A stretch of DNA of 64,000 nucleotides from Streptomyces sp. 3214.6 (lineage in GTDB: Bacteria; Actinomycetota; Actinomycetes; Streptomycetales; Streptomycetaceae), in NCBI RefSeq assembly GCF_900129855.1, contig NZ_LT670819.1:1364001-1428000 (forward strand), read 5' to 3'. The position numbers and the translations under genes are program-made. Below, piece after piece: positions 19,072 through 28,136 of the stretch (its first letter is position 1; every line of letters starts with the position of its first letter). Under the pieces are notes generated by a model. The model was not told the origin of the DNA, made no database searches, and was given only the letters and a program-made list of their open reading frames with translations.

Positions 19072-20016
19072 ATGAGCGATGAGAGTACGAAGGCGACGAT
19101 CGAGGTCATCGGTCTGCGTAAACGCTTCGGGCCACGGCTGGCTCTGGACGGGATGACGTTCACCGTGCGGCCCGGACGTGTGACCGGCTTCGTCGGCCCG
19201 AACGGCGCGGGCAAGTCCACCACCATGCGCGTGATCCTGGGCCTTGACGCAGCTGAGGGAAAGGCCCTGGTCGGCGGGGTACCGTACGGCACCCTGCGTC
19301 GCCCGCTTCGACATCTGGGGGCACTGCTCGACGCCTCCGCGCTGCAGCCGAGCCGCACCGCCCGTAACCACCTGCTGTGGCTGGCCCACTCACAGGGCCT
19401 GCCGCCCCGGCGCGTGGACGAGGTCATCGAACAGGCCGGCCTGGGCACCGCGGCCCGGCGCAAGGCCGGCGGCTTCTCGCTGGGCATGCGCCAGCGCCTG
19501 GGGATCGCGGCGGCGCTGCTCGGTGACCCGCCGGTGGTCATGCTGGACGAGCCGTTCAACGGCCTCGACCCCGACGGCATCGTGTGGATGCGCGGGTTCC
19601 TGGCGGAGCTGGCCCGGCAGGGCCGCGCCGTCCTGGTCTCCAGTCACCTGATGAGCGAACTCGAAGACACCGCGGACCATCTCGTGGTGATCGGTCGCGG
19701 CCGGGTCGTCGCGGACACCAGCGTGTCCGAGCTGCTCGCCGAGGCGTCGGGCGGCCGGGTCACCCTGCGTACCTCCGTGCCTCCGCGCGCCGCCGAGGTC
19801 CTGCAGGGCGCGGGCGCCACCGTTCTCGCCACCGGCCCCGACACCCTCGGCGTCACGGGCCTGCCCGACGAGGAGATCGTGGCCCTGCTCGCCCGGAACG
19901 GGGTGCCGTTCTCCCAGGTGTCCGCGCACCGGGCGACGCTCGAAGAGGCGTACATGGAGCTCACCCGGCACGCGGTGGAGTACCGGGGCATCCCGGCGGG
20001 GGAGCCCACGCGATGA
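19072..20016 (+). CDS. ABC transporter ATP-binding protein (drug/lantibiotic-export type)
   Basis: The protein is 314 aa; ATG 19072 is preferred over the in-frame GTG 19063 because AGGG lies 9 bases upstream. Walker A is GPNGAGKST, the signature reads SLGMRQRLG and Walker B VVMLDEP, followed by the SSHLMSELE switch. The arrangement matches the subfamily pairing with ABC-2 permeases. Its stop overlaps the first permease start. The divergent two-component system suggests induced export of an antibiotic or membrane-active compound. Confidence 0.9.
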   Translation: MSDESTKATIEVIGLRKRFGPRLALDGMTFTVRPGRVTGFVGPNGAGKSTTMRVILGLDAAEGKALVGGVPYGTLRRPLRHLGALLDASALQPSRTARNHLLWLAHSQGLPPRRVDEVIEQAGLGTAARRKAGGFSLGMRQRLGIAAALLGDPPVVMLDEPFNGLDPDGIVWMRGFLAELARQGRAVLVSSHLMSELEDTADHLVVIGRGRVVADTSVSELLAEASGGRVTLRTSVPPRAAEVLQGAGATVLATGPDTLGVTGLPDEEIVALLARNGVPFSQVSAHRATLEEAYMELTRHAVEYRGIPAGEPTR

Positions 20017-21569
20017 CCGCCACCCTCACCCCTCGCCTCCCGGCCACGAGACGCGCTGGGCGGAGCGGGTTCCTCAGAACGCTGCACGCCGAGTGGACGA
20101 AGTTCCGTACGGTACGCGGCTGGGTCCTCGCCATGGCAGGGGCGCTCCTGGCGACGATCGTGGTCGGCCTACTCGGCACGGCCGCCCCCGGCGGTCGCGG
20201 CGCCGACTCCGCCACGTACCCGAAAGGCCCCGGCGGCGAGGCCGTCAATGACAACTTCTACTTCGTCCACAGGACGCTCACCGGCGACGGCGTCCTCACC
20301 GTTGCCCTGCGGTCCCTGACCGGTGCGGTCGACACCGGGATCGGCAGGACGGCCCAGGGCGCCCAGCCCTGGGCGAAGGCAGGGATCATCGTGAAGGAAA
20401 GCCTCACCCAGGGATCCCCGTACGCGGCGGTCATGGCCACCGGCGGTCACGGCGTGCGCATGCAGTACGACTACACGCACGACACGGCGGGCCCTTCCGG
20501 CAAGGTCACCCAGGGGTCCCCGCGCTGGCTGCGGCTGGTCCGCTCCGGTGACAGCCTCACCGGTTACGCCTCTACCGACGGCTCCCACTGGACCAAGGTC
20601 GGCCATACGAAGCTGCCTGGGCTTGCGCGCACCGTGCAGGCCGGGCTCTTCGCCACGTCACCGGAGGCGAAGCAGGACACCGCGGCGGGCACGGGCTTCA
20701 GCCCCGCCGTGGCCACCGGCGCCTTCGGCCGTCCCGGCCTCACCGGTGGCTGGTCCCAGAGTGCGTGGAGCGGCACACAGATGGGCGGCGACGCGGGCAC
20801 TTCCGGCAGCTACACGAACACCACCAAGGGCGGCTTCACGCAGACCGACGGCGGCGGGTTCACCGTGACCGGGGCCGGTGACATCGCACCGGTCGTCGGC
20901 GGGCCCGTCATGGGCGTCGGCTTCTCCGTCGAGAACTTCCTCGTCGGCACCTTCGCCGGGCTGATCGTGGTGATCGCCGTGGGCACGGTGTTCATCACCG
21001 GCGAGTATCGGCGTGGTCTGCTGCGTACGACCGTGGCGGCAACTCCCCTGCGGGGCCGGGTGCTTGACGCCAAGGCATTGGTTGCCGGGGGCGTCGCGTT
21101 CGCCATCGGCCTGGTGGCCGCCGCGATCACCGTTCCCATCGGGGAACGCAGCGCGCGCGGCAGGGGCTTCCATGTCTTCCCCGTCACGTCGGCGACCGAA
21201 GTGCGCGTCATGGTCGGAACCGGCCTGCTCTGCGCAGCCGCCGCCGTGCTCGCTCTCGGCGTCGGTGCCCTGCTGCGGCGCAGCGGCACGGCGGTCGCCC
21301 TGGTCATCGCGTCGATCGTGCTGCCCTTCCTGCTTGCCACCTCCGGCGTACTGCCCCCGGGCGTCTCGGAGTGGCTGCTGCGGGTGACCCCGGCTGCGGG
21401 CTTCGCCATCCAGCAGACCCTGCCGCAGTACGCGCAGGTGCTCAGCGTGTACGAGCCGTCGACCGGCTACTACCCGCTGGCGCCCTGGGCCGGCCTCGCC
21501 GTGCTGTGCGGATACGCCGCGCTCGCCTTCGGTCTGGCCGTGGTGCGGCTGCGTGGGAGGGACGTATGA
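20013..21569 (+). CDS. ABC-2 type permease with a large inserted extracytoplasmic beta-sandwich-like domain
   Basis: The protein is 518 aa, twice the length of its partner permease. After EWTKFRTVRGW and a first membrane helix (about 33-55), about 220 residues with no membrane segment intervene (about 56-290). They contain motifs such as NDNFYFVHRTL, WAKAGIIVKE, TDGSHWTKVG and AGLFATSPEA, typical of DUF1349/concanavalin-like jelly-roll domains. The permease then resumes with five hydrophobic helices from about 300 to the end. The insert should lie outside the membrane and may bind a carbohydrate or the export substrate. The fold of the insert is inferred from motifs; the permease call is firm. 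Confidence 0.82.
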   Translation: MTATLTPRLPATRRAGRSGFLRTLHAEWTKFRTVRGWVLAMAGALLATIVVGLLGTAAPGGRGADSATYPKGPGGEAVNDNFYFVHRTLTGDGVLTVALRSLTGAVDTGIGRTAQGAQPWAKAGIIVKESLTQGSPYAAVMATGGHGVRMQYDYTHDTAGPSGKVTQGSPRWLRLVRSGDSLTGYASTDGSHWTKVGHTKLPGLARTVQAGLFATSPEAKQDTAAGTGFSPAVATGAFGRPGLTGGWSQSAWSGTQMGGDAGTSGSYTNTTKGGFTQTDGGGFTVTGAGDIAPVVGGPVMGVGFSVENFLVGTFAGLIVVIAVGTVFITGEYRRGLLRTTVAATPLRGRVLDAKALVAGGVAFAIGLVAAAITVPIGERSARGRGFHVFPVTSATEVRVMVGTGLLCAAAAVLALGVGALLRRSGTAVALVIASIVLPFLLATSGVLPPGVSEWLLRVTPAAGFAIQQTLPQYAQVLSVYEPSTGYYPLAPWAGLAVLCGYAALAFGLAVVRLRGRDV

Positions 21570-22402
21570 GTCTCCTGAGCGGTGCGCGACTCGCGAGCAC
21601 GGCGCACGGCGCCTGGCGAGGGGACTTCGGCCGCGCCTTGTGCGCGGAGTGGACAAAGCTGCGCACCGCAGGGGAAATGGGCAGGTTGCTTCTGCTCGCC
21701 GTCGCGCTGACCGTGGCCGTCGGCTGCGGCACCGCCAAGGCCGTGAAGTGCCCGGACGCGGGGTGCGGCCAGGACGCCGTCAAGCTCGCCCTGACCGGCG
21801 TCACCGTGGGGCAGGCGGTCATCGCCGTCCTCGCGGTGCTGGCCGTCAGCGGCGAGTACGGCACCGGGATGATCCGCACCACGCTCATGGCAGTGCCGAA
21901 CCGGATCACCGTACTCACCGCCAAGGCGACGATCCTCACCACGGTCGTCCTCGTCTCCGGGACGGCTGCGGTCCTGGTCTCCCTCCTCGCCGGCCGCTAC
22001 ATCCTGCCCGGCAACGGATTCACCGGGGCGCACGGCTATGCCCCGCTCTCCCTGGCCGACGGCCCGACCCTGCGGGCGGCCGTGGGCTCGGTCCTCTACC
22101 TCGTCCTGATCGCCCTGATCGGCCTCGGCGTGGCGACGGCGGTACGGGAGGCGGCGAGCGCCATCGGGATCGTGCTCGGGTTGCTCTACGTCTTCCCGGT
22201 CGTCACCCGGGTGGTCAACGACCCGGAGTGGCAGCGCCACCTCCAGCAGATCTCGCCCATGAGCGCCGGGCTCGCGGTCCAAGCCACCGTCCATCTGCAC
22301 GAGCAGCCCATCGGCCCATGGGCCGGCCTGGGCGTGCTCGCGGCGTGGGCCGTGGCCGCGCTGCTGGTCGGCAGCCTGCTGCTGCACAGGCGCGACGCGT
22401 AG
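21566..22402 (+). CDS. ABC-2 type permease
   Basis: The protein is 278 aa with an ATGA overlap with the preceding permease. It begins with the same EWTKLRTAGE cytoplasmic motif, then six hydrophobic helices (first near 45-63, last near 250-270). It is the ordinary-length half of the heteromeric exporter with the ATPase at 19072 and the large permease at 20013. It lacks the inserted external domain. Confidence 0.87.
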   Translation: MSLLSGARLASTAHGAWRGDFGRALCAEWTKLRTAGEMGRLLLLAVALTVAVGCGTAKAVKCPDAGCGQDAVKLALTGVTVGQAVIAVLAVLAVSGEYGTGMIRTTLMAVPNRITVLTAKATILTTVVLVSGTAAVLVSLLAGRYILPGNGFTGAHGYAPLSLADGPTLRAAVGSVLYLVLIALIGLGVATAVREAASAIGIVLGLLYVFPVVTRVVNDPEWQRHLQQISPMSAGLAVQATVHLHEQPIGPWAGLGVLAAWAVAALLVGSLLLHRRDA

Positions 22403-22905
22403 CCGAATCGAGCCGTCCGCGAGCACGGTGGCTTCGAGCCCCTCCCCCACCATGGACGCCGTGGCGGCGAGGGCGAGGTGTGAGTTCCAGCTCCGTCAGC
22501 TCGGCGAGTTGCTCGTCGCCGGCGGCGACGGCGGCCTTCGCCGCGCAGAGCCCTTCGAGGACCATGCGGCACTGGCCCGCTTCCTGCTCGGCGACATCAC
22601 GTCCCTGGCGGCCGACACCGCGGTCTTCGTGCCCGAGCGGGGCCGCCCGACCAGGGCGACGGCGGGCCACAGCCGCGCCGCCGGCGGCGAGCGCGACCGT
22701 GCTGGAGGCGATGACCCACTCCGCCCGGAGCGGCTCCTGGGTGGACGTCCACCCGTAGGGGTGGCCCTGGGAACACCCCCGGTCCGGTCCTCAGGCCCAG
22801 GGACCGCGCGCCGCGGAGACGGCAGGCTTCAAGGGTCGGCGAGCGAGCGCACGAACACCCGGACGCCGACACCGATTCCGCCACACCGAGAACTCGGGGG
22901 ACCCC
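22403..22905. other. 500-base stretch without a recognisable intact gene
   Basis: No frame gives a convincing protein. The minus strand contains protein-like phrases in different frames (for example LALAATASMVGEGLEATVL at about 22410-22480 and AEWVIASSTVALAAGGAA at about 22690-22745), which could be debris of a decayed gene. I cannot name a family. No strong terminator or promoter was seen. Confidence 0.35.
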
Positions 22906-23574
22906 ATGTCCGAAGTCATCGCCCGCCGACTGACCGGCCTCGCCGCCGTCGTCGCCGCGGTCGCCCTCATCGTCCAGGTTCCGCTGTACTTCGTCTACGA
23001 CGGCCCGCCGCCGGACGGCAACGTGCTGTCCCGGCTGCTCATCGGGATCGTCGCGCTGGCCTGCCTGGTGGTGTTCGTGACGGCGTTCCGCGAACTGGTG
23101 AGGCGGGTCGACCCCGCCCATGAGTGGATCGGCTCGATCGCCTTCTCCACCGGCCTCGTCTACGCCGTCGTCATCCTGGTCTCGATGGGCCTGGAGGCCG
23201 GCGCGGTCATCGCCGTCGACCATCCGATCGACCCGACCATCGACGTCAGCGGCACCTACATCCTGTACGGGTCGATCTCCCGCCTCATGCTGGCGCTGTT
23301 CCTGACCGCCCTCGGGTACGCCGTCTCCCGGACCCGCCTGCTGCCGCGCTGGACCGGCCGCTCGGCGTACGTCCTGGCCGGGATCAACCTGGCGTTCGTG
23401 CCGTCGCTGTTCTTCGGCAACGACCCCGCGTTCTTCTACGCGGCGAACGGCTGGGGCACGACCGCGCTGATGGGGGCCGTCCTCAGCTACTGGCTGCTGG
23501 CCGTGGGCGTCTCGACGTACCGCAGCGCGGCCCGCGTCAGCCCGGCCGCCGAGGCGCCGGCCCTGCGGCACTGA
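22906..23574 (+). CDS. DUF4386-like six-helix integral membrane protein
   Basis: The protein is 222 aa with ATG at 22906. Hydrophobic helices at roughly 10-28, 43-62, 78-100, 122-145, 155-175 and 185-205 fill most of the protein. The pattern, including the loop after the first helix and the GTYILYGSISRLMLAL segment, resembles the DUF4386 family of unknown function. It stands alone between two unrelated blocks. No catalytic motif is visible. Confidence 0.7.
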   Translation: MSEVIARRLTGLAAVVAAVALIVQVPLYFVYDGPPPDGNVLSRLLIGIVALACLVVFVTAFRELVRRVDPAHEWIGSIAFSTGLVYAVVILVSMGLEAGAVIAVDHPIDPTIDVSGTYILYGSISRLMLALFLTALGYAVSRTRLLPRWTGRSAYVLAGINLAFVPSLFFGNDPAFFYAANGWGTTALMGAVLSYWLLAVGVSTYRSAARVSPAAEAPALRH

Positions 23575-23624
23575 GCAGAGCGGCACCGCACAGTCACAGC
23601 CCGCGCCCCAGGTGTCGGCCCGCG

Positions 23625-24659
23625 TCAGCCGGCCGCCGCCTGGGGCGGCATGTTGTACGGGGTGACCACCTGGATCGCCGACGGCAGCAGGGGCCCGGCC
23701 GGCGGCAGCGCGCCGTGGGCCCGCATCACCGTGTGACAGGCCTCGCGCACATCGTGGCGCAGGTCGTGGTGGAGGACGGCGGACAGCCGGTGCTCGCGCA
23801 GCAGCCGGGTGTTGTCGTGGTCGAGGTCGTGCGCGACGAACACCGCGCACTCCCGGCCGAGGTCGGCGAAGGCGCGCAGGGCAGCGATGTTGCCGCCGCC
23901 GATGGAGTAGACGGCGCGGATGTCCGGATCGCGTTCCAGCGCGGCCCGGACGAGGTCGTACTGGGTGGCGTCCAGCCCCTGTCCCTCGGTGATCTCGACG
24001 AGTGCGCGCTCGGGATGGCGGGCCCGCATCACGCTGCGGAAGCCCATCTCGCGCTCCTCCTCGTTGCGGAAGAACCCGCTGCTCAGGCTGGTGAGCACAT
24101 TGCCGGGCCGGTCGCCGAGCCACTGGCCCATGAGGTAGGCGGCGGTGGCGCCTGCGGCCCGGTCGTCGATGCCGACGTAGGCGAGGCGGGCGCTGGCGGG
24201 CAGATCCGTGACGAGGGTGACGACCGGGATGCCTGCGGCGACCAGCCGGCCGACGGCGGCGGTGATGTCGGGGACGTCCGGGGCCTTGAGGATCACTCCC
24301 TGGGAACCGCGCCGGGCTATCCGGTCCAGGGTCGCGACCTGCTCCTGGACCGGGCCGGTCTCCCGGAAGTGGAAGCGGGAGCGCAGCACGGCCGGGTGCA
24401 GGGACGGCAGTTCGGCCTCCAGGGCGGCCCGGACGGCGGTGGTGAAGCGTTCCGGCGCCTGCATCACGATGTCGATCATGAAGGTGCGGCCGACGAGTCG
24501 GACCTGGGTGCGCTGACGGTCGAGGTCGGCGATGGCCCGCTGGACCTCCTGCGCGGTGGACTCGCGCACCCCTCCCCTGCCGTTGAGAACCCGGTCGACG
24601 GTGGCCTCGCTGAGACCCGCCTGACGTGCGATCTCACGGATGGGAAAGGGGTGGCCCAC
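23625..24659 (-). CDS. LacI/GalR-family transcriptional regulator
   Basis: The protein is 344 aa; GTG 24659 is chosen because AGGAG lies 6 bases upstream and it directly precedes the HTH. The LacI HTH IREIARQAGLSEATVDRVLNGRGG starts at residue 5 with the hinge following, then a periplasmic-binding-protein type effector domain (about 60-340). It is divergent from the PhyH-SDR-dehydrogenase operon. Palindromes in the 142-base intergenic region are probable binding sites. The effector is likely a cyclitol or sugar derivative (inference from neighbours). Confidence 0.9.
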   Translation of the reverse strand: MGHPFPIREIARQAGLSEATVDRVLNGRGGVRESTAQEVQRAIADLDRQRTQVRLVGRTFMIDIVMQAPERFTTAVRAALEAELPSLHPAVLRSRFHFRETGPVQEQVATLDRIARRGSQGVILKAPDVPDITAAVGRLVAAGIPVVTLVTDLPASARLAYVGIDDRAAGATAAYLMGQWLGDRPGNVLTSLSSGFFRNEEEREMGFRSVMRARHPERALVEITEGQGLDATQYDLVRAALERDPDIRAVYSIGGGNIAALRAFADLGRECAVFVAHDLDHDNTRLLREHRLSAVLHHDLRHDVREACHTVMRAHGALPPAGPLLPSAIQVVTPYNMPPQAAAG

Positions 24660-24747
24660 GGGAGGCTCCTGGGAGGTCTGCCGGACGGTTCGCCGGGAGG
24701 TCTGCTTGAGGGGTTTTTGATGGCTGTCTGCTGGTTGCTCGATGGTT

Positions 24748-24799
24748 TTGTCATGACAAGAATGGCAGCGCTGAGCCGCCATTGTCATCGAAGGGACAA
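24748..24799. promoter_or_regulatory. Candidate LacI-family operators
   Basis: A perfect 12-bp palindrome TTGTCATGACAA (24748-24759) lies between the divergent regulator and dioxygenase genes. A second related site, TTGTC-N8-GACAA (24782-24799), ends three bases before the dioxygenase start codon. Shared half-sites and position make them good candidates for the adjacent LacI-type repressor. Confidence 0.6.
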
Positions 24800-24801
24800 G
24801 G

Positions 24802-25980
24802 ATGTCCTTCACCTCCGCGCAGGGCCATGCCGGGGACCGCGTCTGGCTGACCGAGCAGGACTGCGACCTCGACGTCTTCCGCCCGCTCGTCGAGCGCGAA
24901 ACCGACCCCGCCGACTTCCCGCGCGCCACTGCCGTCGAGAAGAACGTCCTCGTCTACGACAGTGAGCGGCTGCGCGCCGACGGAGCGGACCGTGCGATGC
25001 GCGCCGAGCTGGTGCGGGCCCTGACCGACGGCCCCGGTGTCGTCGTCTTCCGGGGCGCTTTCCCCGATCCGGCGGTCGTCGACCGGACCAGCGCCGTCTT
25101 CGACGCGCTCATCGCCGAGCAGCATGCCTCGGGTGCGACGGCCGGCGACCACTTCGCGACGCCCGGCGCCAACGACCGCGTCTGGAACGCCCTGGAGAAG
25201 GCCGCCCTGTACGACCCGGAGGCATTCGCCGAGTATTACGCCAACGATGTCCTCGCGCTGGTCTCCCGGGCCTGGCTCGGCCCCGGCTACCAGGTGACCT
25301 CCCAGGTCAACGTGGTGAACCCGGGCGGCGCGGCGCAGCGCCCGCACCGCGACTACCACCTCGGGTTCCTCTCCGACGGGGCGGCCGCCGCCTATCCGGC
25401 GCACGTCCACCGGCTCTCCCCGGTGCTCACGCTCCAGGGCGCGGTCGCGCACTGCGACATGCCGGTGGAGTCCGGTCCCACGCTGTACCTGCCGTACTCG
25501 CAGACCTTCGAGCCCGGCTATCTGGCGTGGCGGCTGCCGCAGTTCCAGGAGTACTTCGACGGGCACCACGTCCAACTGCCCCTGGCGAAGGGCGACGCGG
25601 CCTTCTTCAACCCGGCCGTCCTGCACGCCGCCGGCACCAACCGCACCGCCGACGTACGCCGGATGGCCAACCTGCTCCAGGTGTCCTCGGCCTTCGGGCG
25701 GGCGATGGAGACCGTGGACCGGGAGGCGGTGGCGAACGCGGTCTTCCCCGTGCTGCTGAAGCGCCGGGCACAGGGCGTCGGCGAGGAGTGGCTGGAGCAC
25801 GTGATCGCGGCGAGCGCCGAGGGCTACCCCTTCCCCACCAACCTCGACAGCGACCCGCCCGTCGACGGCCTGGCCCCGCCCTCGCAGGCGGACGTGGTCC
25901 GGCGTGCGGTGCGCGAGGAGTGGACCCCGCGGGCGCTCCGCGACGAGCTGCGGGCCGGCGCCATGCGGCGCACCAGCTGA
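24802..25980 (+). CDS. Phytanoyl-CoA dioxygenase (PhyH) family Fe(II)/2-oxoglutarate oxygenase
   Basis: The protein is 392 aa. The metal-binding HxD is seen in RPHRDYHLGF near 184, and the distal His in VLHAAGTNRT near 275 is followed by an Arg for 2-oxoglutarate. It is the first gene of a run with an SDR and a Gfo/Idh dehydrogenase under the divergent LacI-type gene. The family hydroxylates small molecules, not only fatty acyl-CoAs, and the company suggests a sugar, cyclitol or sugar-acid substrate. AAGGG precedes the start. Confidence 0.83.
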   Translation: MSFTSAQGHAGDRVWLTEQDCDLDVFRPLVERETDPADFPRATAVEKNVLVYDSERLRADGADRAMRAELVRALTDGPGVVVFRGAFPDPAVVDRTSAVFDALIAEQHASGATAGDHFATPGANDRVWNALEKAALYDPEAFAEYYANDVLALVSRAWLGPGYQVTSQVNVVNPGGAAQRPHRDYHLGFLSDGAAAAYPAHVHRLSPVLTLQGAVAHCDMPVESGPTLYLPYSQTFEPGYLAWRLPQFQEYFDGHHVQLPLAKGDAAFFNPAVLHAAGTNRTADVRRMANLLQVSSAFGRAMETVDREAVANAVFPVLLKRRAQGVGEEWLEHVIAASAEGYPFPTNLDSDPPVDGLAPPSQADVVRRAVREEWTPRALRDELRAGAMRRTS

Positions 25981-25995
25981 AAGGAACCTCTGCAC

Positions 25996-26772
25996 ATGGG
26001 ACTTCTCGACGACAAGGTCGTCCTCGTCAACGGCGGCAGCCAGGGCGTCGGCGCGGCCATCGCGCGGGCCGCGGTCCGTGAGGGCGCGCTCGTCGCCGTC
26101 ACCGGACGGCGACCGGAACCGGGCGAGGCGCTGGTGGCGGAGCTGACCGCCGCGGGTGGCAAGGCGCTCTTCGTGCGGGCCGACCTGGCGGACGCCGAGC
26201 AGGCGAAGACGTCGGTGGCCGAGACGGTCGCCGCGTACGGCCGGGTCGACTGCCTGGTGAACTCGGCCGGGCTCACGTCGCGCGGGACGCTCCTCGACAC
26301 CACGCCCGAGCTGTTCGACCAGCACATCGCGATCAACCTCAAGGCGCCGTTCTTCGCCATGCAGGCGGCGGTGGCGGACATGCTGGCCCGCGAGTCGCCC
26401 GGCACGATCGTCAACATCATCACCTCCTCGGCGCACGGCGGTCAGCCGTTCCTCGCGCCGTACGTCGCCGCCAAGGCCGGCCTGGTCGGTCTGACCCGCA
26501 ACGCCGCGCACGCCCACCGCTTCGACCGGGTCCGGATCAACGGCCTGAACATCGGCTGGACGGCCACCGAGGGCGAGGACGCGACCCAGAGGTCCTTCCA
26601 CGGCGCCGGGGACGACTGGCGCGAGCAGGCCGCCGCCCGACTGCCCATGGGCAAGCTGGGCCAGCCGGACGAGATCGCCGACTTCGTGGTCTTCCTGCTG
26701 TCCGACCGGTCGGGCGTGGTCACCGGTTCGGTGATCGACTGGGACCAGAACGTGCTCGGCGGACTCGACTAG
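25996..26772 (+). CDS. Short-chain dehydrogenase/reductase
   Basis: The protein is 258 aa with AAAGGAAC before the ATG. The Rossmann motif is NGGSQGVGAAIA near 13. NSAG is present at about 89, and an active-site lysine in YVAAKAGLVG near 155-160 follows a catalytic Ser in SSAHGG near 142. It ends with a typical GSVIDWDQN tail. It is 15 bases from the dioxygenase gene and probably oxidises or reduces the hydroxylated intermediate. Confidence 0.88.
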   Translation: MGLLDDKVVLVNGGSQGVGAAIARAAVREGALVAVTGRRPEPGEALVAELTAAGGKALFVRADLADAEQAKTSVAETVAAYGRVDCLVNSAGLTSRGTLLDTTPELFDQHIAINLKAPFFAMQAAVADMLARESPGTIVNIITSSAHGGQPFLAPYVAAKAGLVGLTRNAAHAHRFDRVRINGLNIGWTATEGEDATQRSFHGAGDDWREQAAARLPMGKLGQPDEIADFVVFLLSDRSGVVTGSVIDWDQNVLGGLD

Positions 26773-26832
26773 ACCCACTTCTCCCCCGTCCCCTGTATGC
26801 CTCTGTACGACTCGCTAGGAGCTGTGACCCCC

Positions 26833-27837
26833 ATGCGCATCGGAATCCTCGGCCTCGGCCGCATCGGCGCCTTCCACGCCGAGACCCTCTCCGGACTCGA
26901 CGCCGTCGAGTCGCTCGTCGTCGCCGACCCGTTCGCGGAGGCCGCCAAGAACGCGGCCGAGCGGTTCGGCGCCGAGGTCGCGGACTCCCCCGAGGCCGTG
27001 CTGGCCGCCGGCGTGGACGGTGTGGTGATCGCCGCGGCGACCGACGCCCACCCGGGTCTGATCCTGGCCGCCGTCGAGGCGGGCGTCCCCGTTTTCTGCG
27101 AGAAGCCCGTCGCCAGGACGATGAGCGAGGGCGTGGCCGTCCTCAAGGCCGTCCAGGGCTCCGCCGTCCCCATCCAGATCGGTTACAACCGCCGCTTCGA
27201 CGCGGGCTTCGTCGCCGCGCGGGCGGCGGTGCAGGCCGGCGAACTGGGCAAGCTGCACACGGTCCGCTCGACCACGCTGGACCCGGCCCCGCCGCCCGCC
27301 GCGTACATCGCCGCGTCCGGGGGCATCTTCCGGGACTGTTCCGTGCACGACTTCGACATCATCCGCTGGGTCACGGGCCGCGAGGTGACCGAGGTGTACG
27401 CGGTCGGCGGCAACCGGGGCGCCGACTACATCAAGGAGGCGGGCGACGCCGACACCACCGGCGCGATCCTCACCCTCGACGACGGCACGATCGCGGTGGT
27501 CTCCAACTCCCGCCACAACGCCCGCGGTTACGACGTGCGGATGGAGATCCACGGGTTCGCGGACTCGATCGCCGTGGGCCTGGAGGACAAGCTGCCGCTG
27601 CGCTCGGTGGAGCCCGGGGTGACCTTCCCGGCCGGCACCCCGCACGACTTCTTCATGGACCGCTTCACCGCCGCCTACCGCGCCGAACTGAGCGCGTTCA
27701 CCGAGGTCGTGGCCGGCTCCCGCCCCTCTCCCTGCACGATCGAGGACGCTCTGGAGGCGGGCTGGATCGCGGACGCCTGCACGCTGTCCCTGCACGAGCA
27801 CCGGCCGGTGACGATCGCGGAGGTGCGGGCCTCCTGA
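26833..27837 (+). CDS. Gfo/Idh/MocA-family dehydrogenase (inositol 2-dehydrogenase-like)
   Basis: The protein is 334 aa. ATG 26833 is chosen because AGGAG lies about 11 bases upstream and MRIGILGLGRIG begins directly with the NAD-binding fold. The EKPVARTM motif near 97 carries the family lysine, and FRDCSVHDFDIIRWVTG near 168 has the Asp/His pair used by inositol dehydrogenases. It closes the PhyH-SDR operon and is followed by a strong terminator. It probably oxidises a cyclitol or pyranose with NAD(P); the exact substrate is unproven. Confidence 0.87.
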   Translation: MRIGILGLGRIGAFHAETLSGLDAVESLVVADPFAEAAKNAAERFGAEVADSPEAVLAAGVDGVVIAAATDAHPGLILAAVEAGVPVFCEKPVARTMSEGVAVLKAVQGSAVPIQIGYNRRFDAGFVAARAAVQAGELGKLHTVRSTTLDPAPPPAAYIAASGGIFRDCSVHDFDIIRWVTGREVTEVYAVGGNRGADYIKEAGDADTTGAILTLDDGTIAVVSNSRHNARGYDVRMEIHGFADSIAVGLEDKLPLRSVEPGVTFPAGTPHDFFMDRFTAAYRAELSAFTEVVAGSRPSPCTIEDALEAGWIADACTLSLHEHRPVTIAEVRAS

Positions 27838-27843
27838 GCCTGC

Positions 27844-27887
27844 GGCGAAGGGCGACCGGGGCACGCTGTTCCCGGTCGCCCTTCGCC
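27844..27887 (+). terminator. Strong hairpin terminator after the dehydrogenase operon
   Basis: A perfect 17-bp stem (GGCGAAGGGCGACCGGG pairs with the arm ending at 27887) with a 10-base loop lies seven bases after the stop codon. There is no T-run, as is common in this G+C-rich group. Confidence 0.85.
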
Positions 27888-27914
27888 ACGCTCACCGGCC
27901 GTGGCCAACGGCTC

Positions 27915-28088
27915 TCACAGGCCGTAGCGAACGGCCACTTCGTCGGGGTCGTAGTGGTCGCGCGACGGGTCCTTCGGCAGGGCGGGCTGTTCCTCCACCA
28001 TGTCCTGCGGGCTGATCCGCTCCGGCAGCGCGCCGAACCGGGCCCGGCGCTGGGCCTCCGTCGTGTCGGGCTTGTCGTCCTCGTGCAT
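27915..28088 (-). CDS. Small acidic hypothetical protein
   Basis: The predicted protein is 57 aa; ATG 28088 follows GGGGAGGGTGAG. The protein is hydrophilic, beginning MHEDDKPDTTEAQRRARFG and ending DPDEVAVRYGL. It has no membrane segment or known motif. The good ribosome site and clear codon bias support a real gene. Function unknown. Confidence 0.6.
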   Translation of the reverse strand: MHEDDKPDTTEAQRRARFGALPERISPQDMVEEQPALPKDPSRDHYDPDEVAVRYGL

Positions 28089-28136
28089 CTCACCCTCCCC
28101 TTTCCTGCTCCACACCTTGCACCTGTCCGAACGTTC

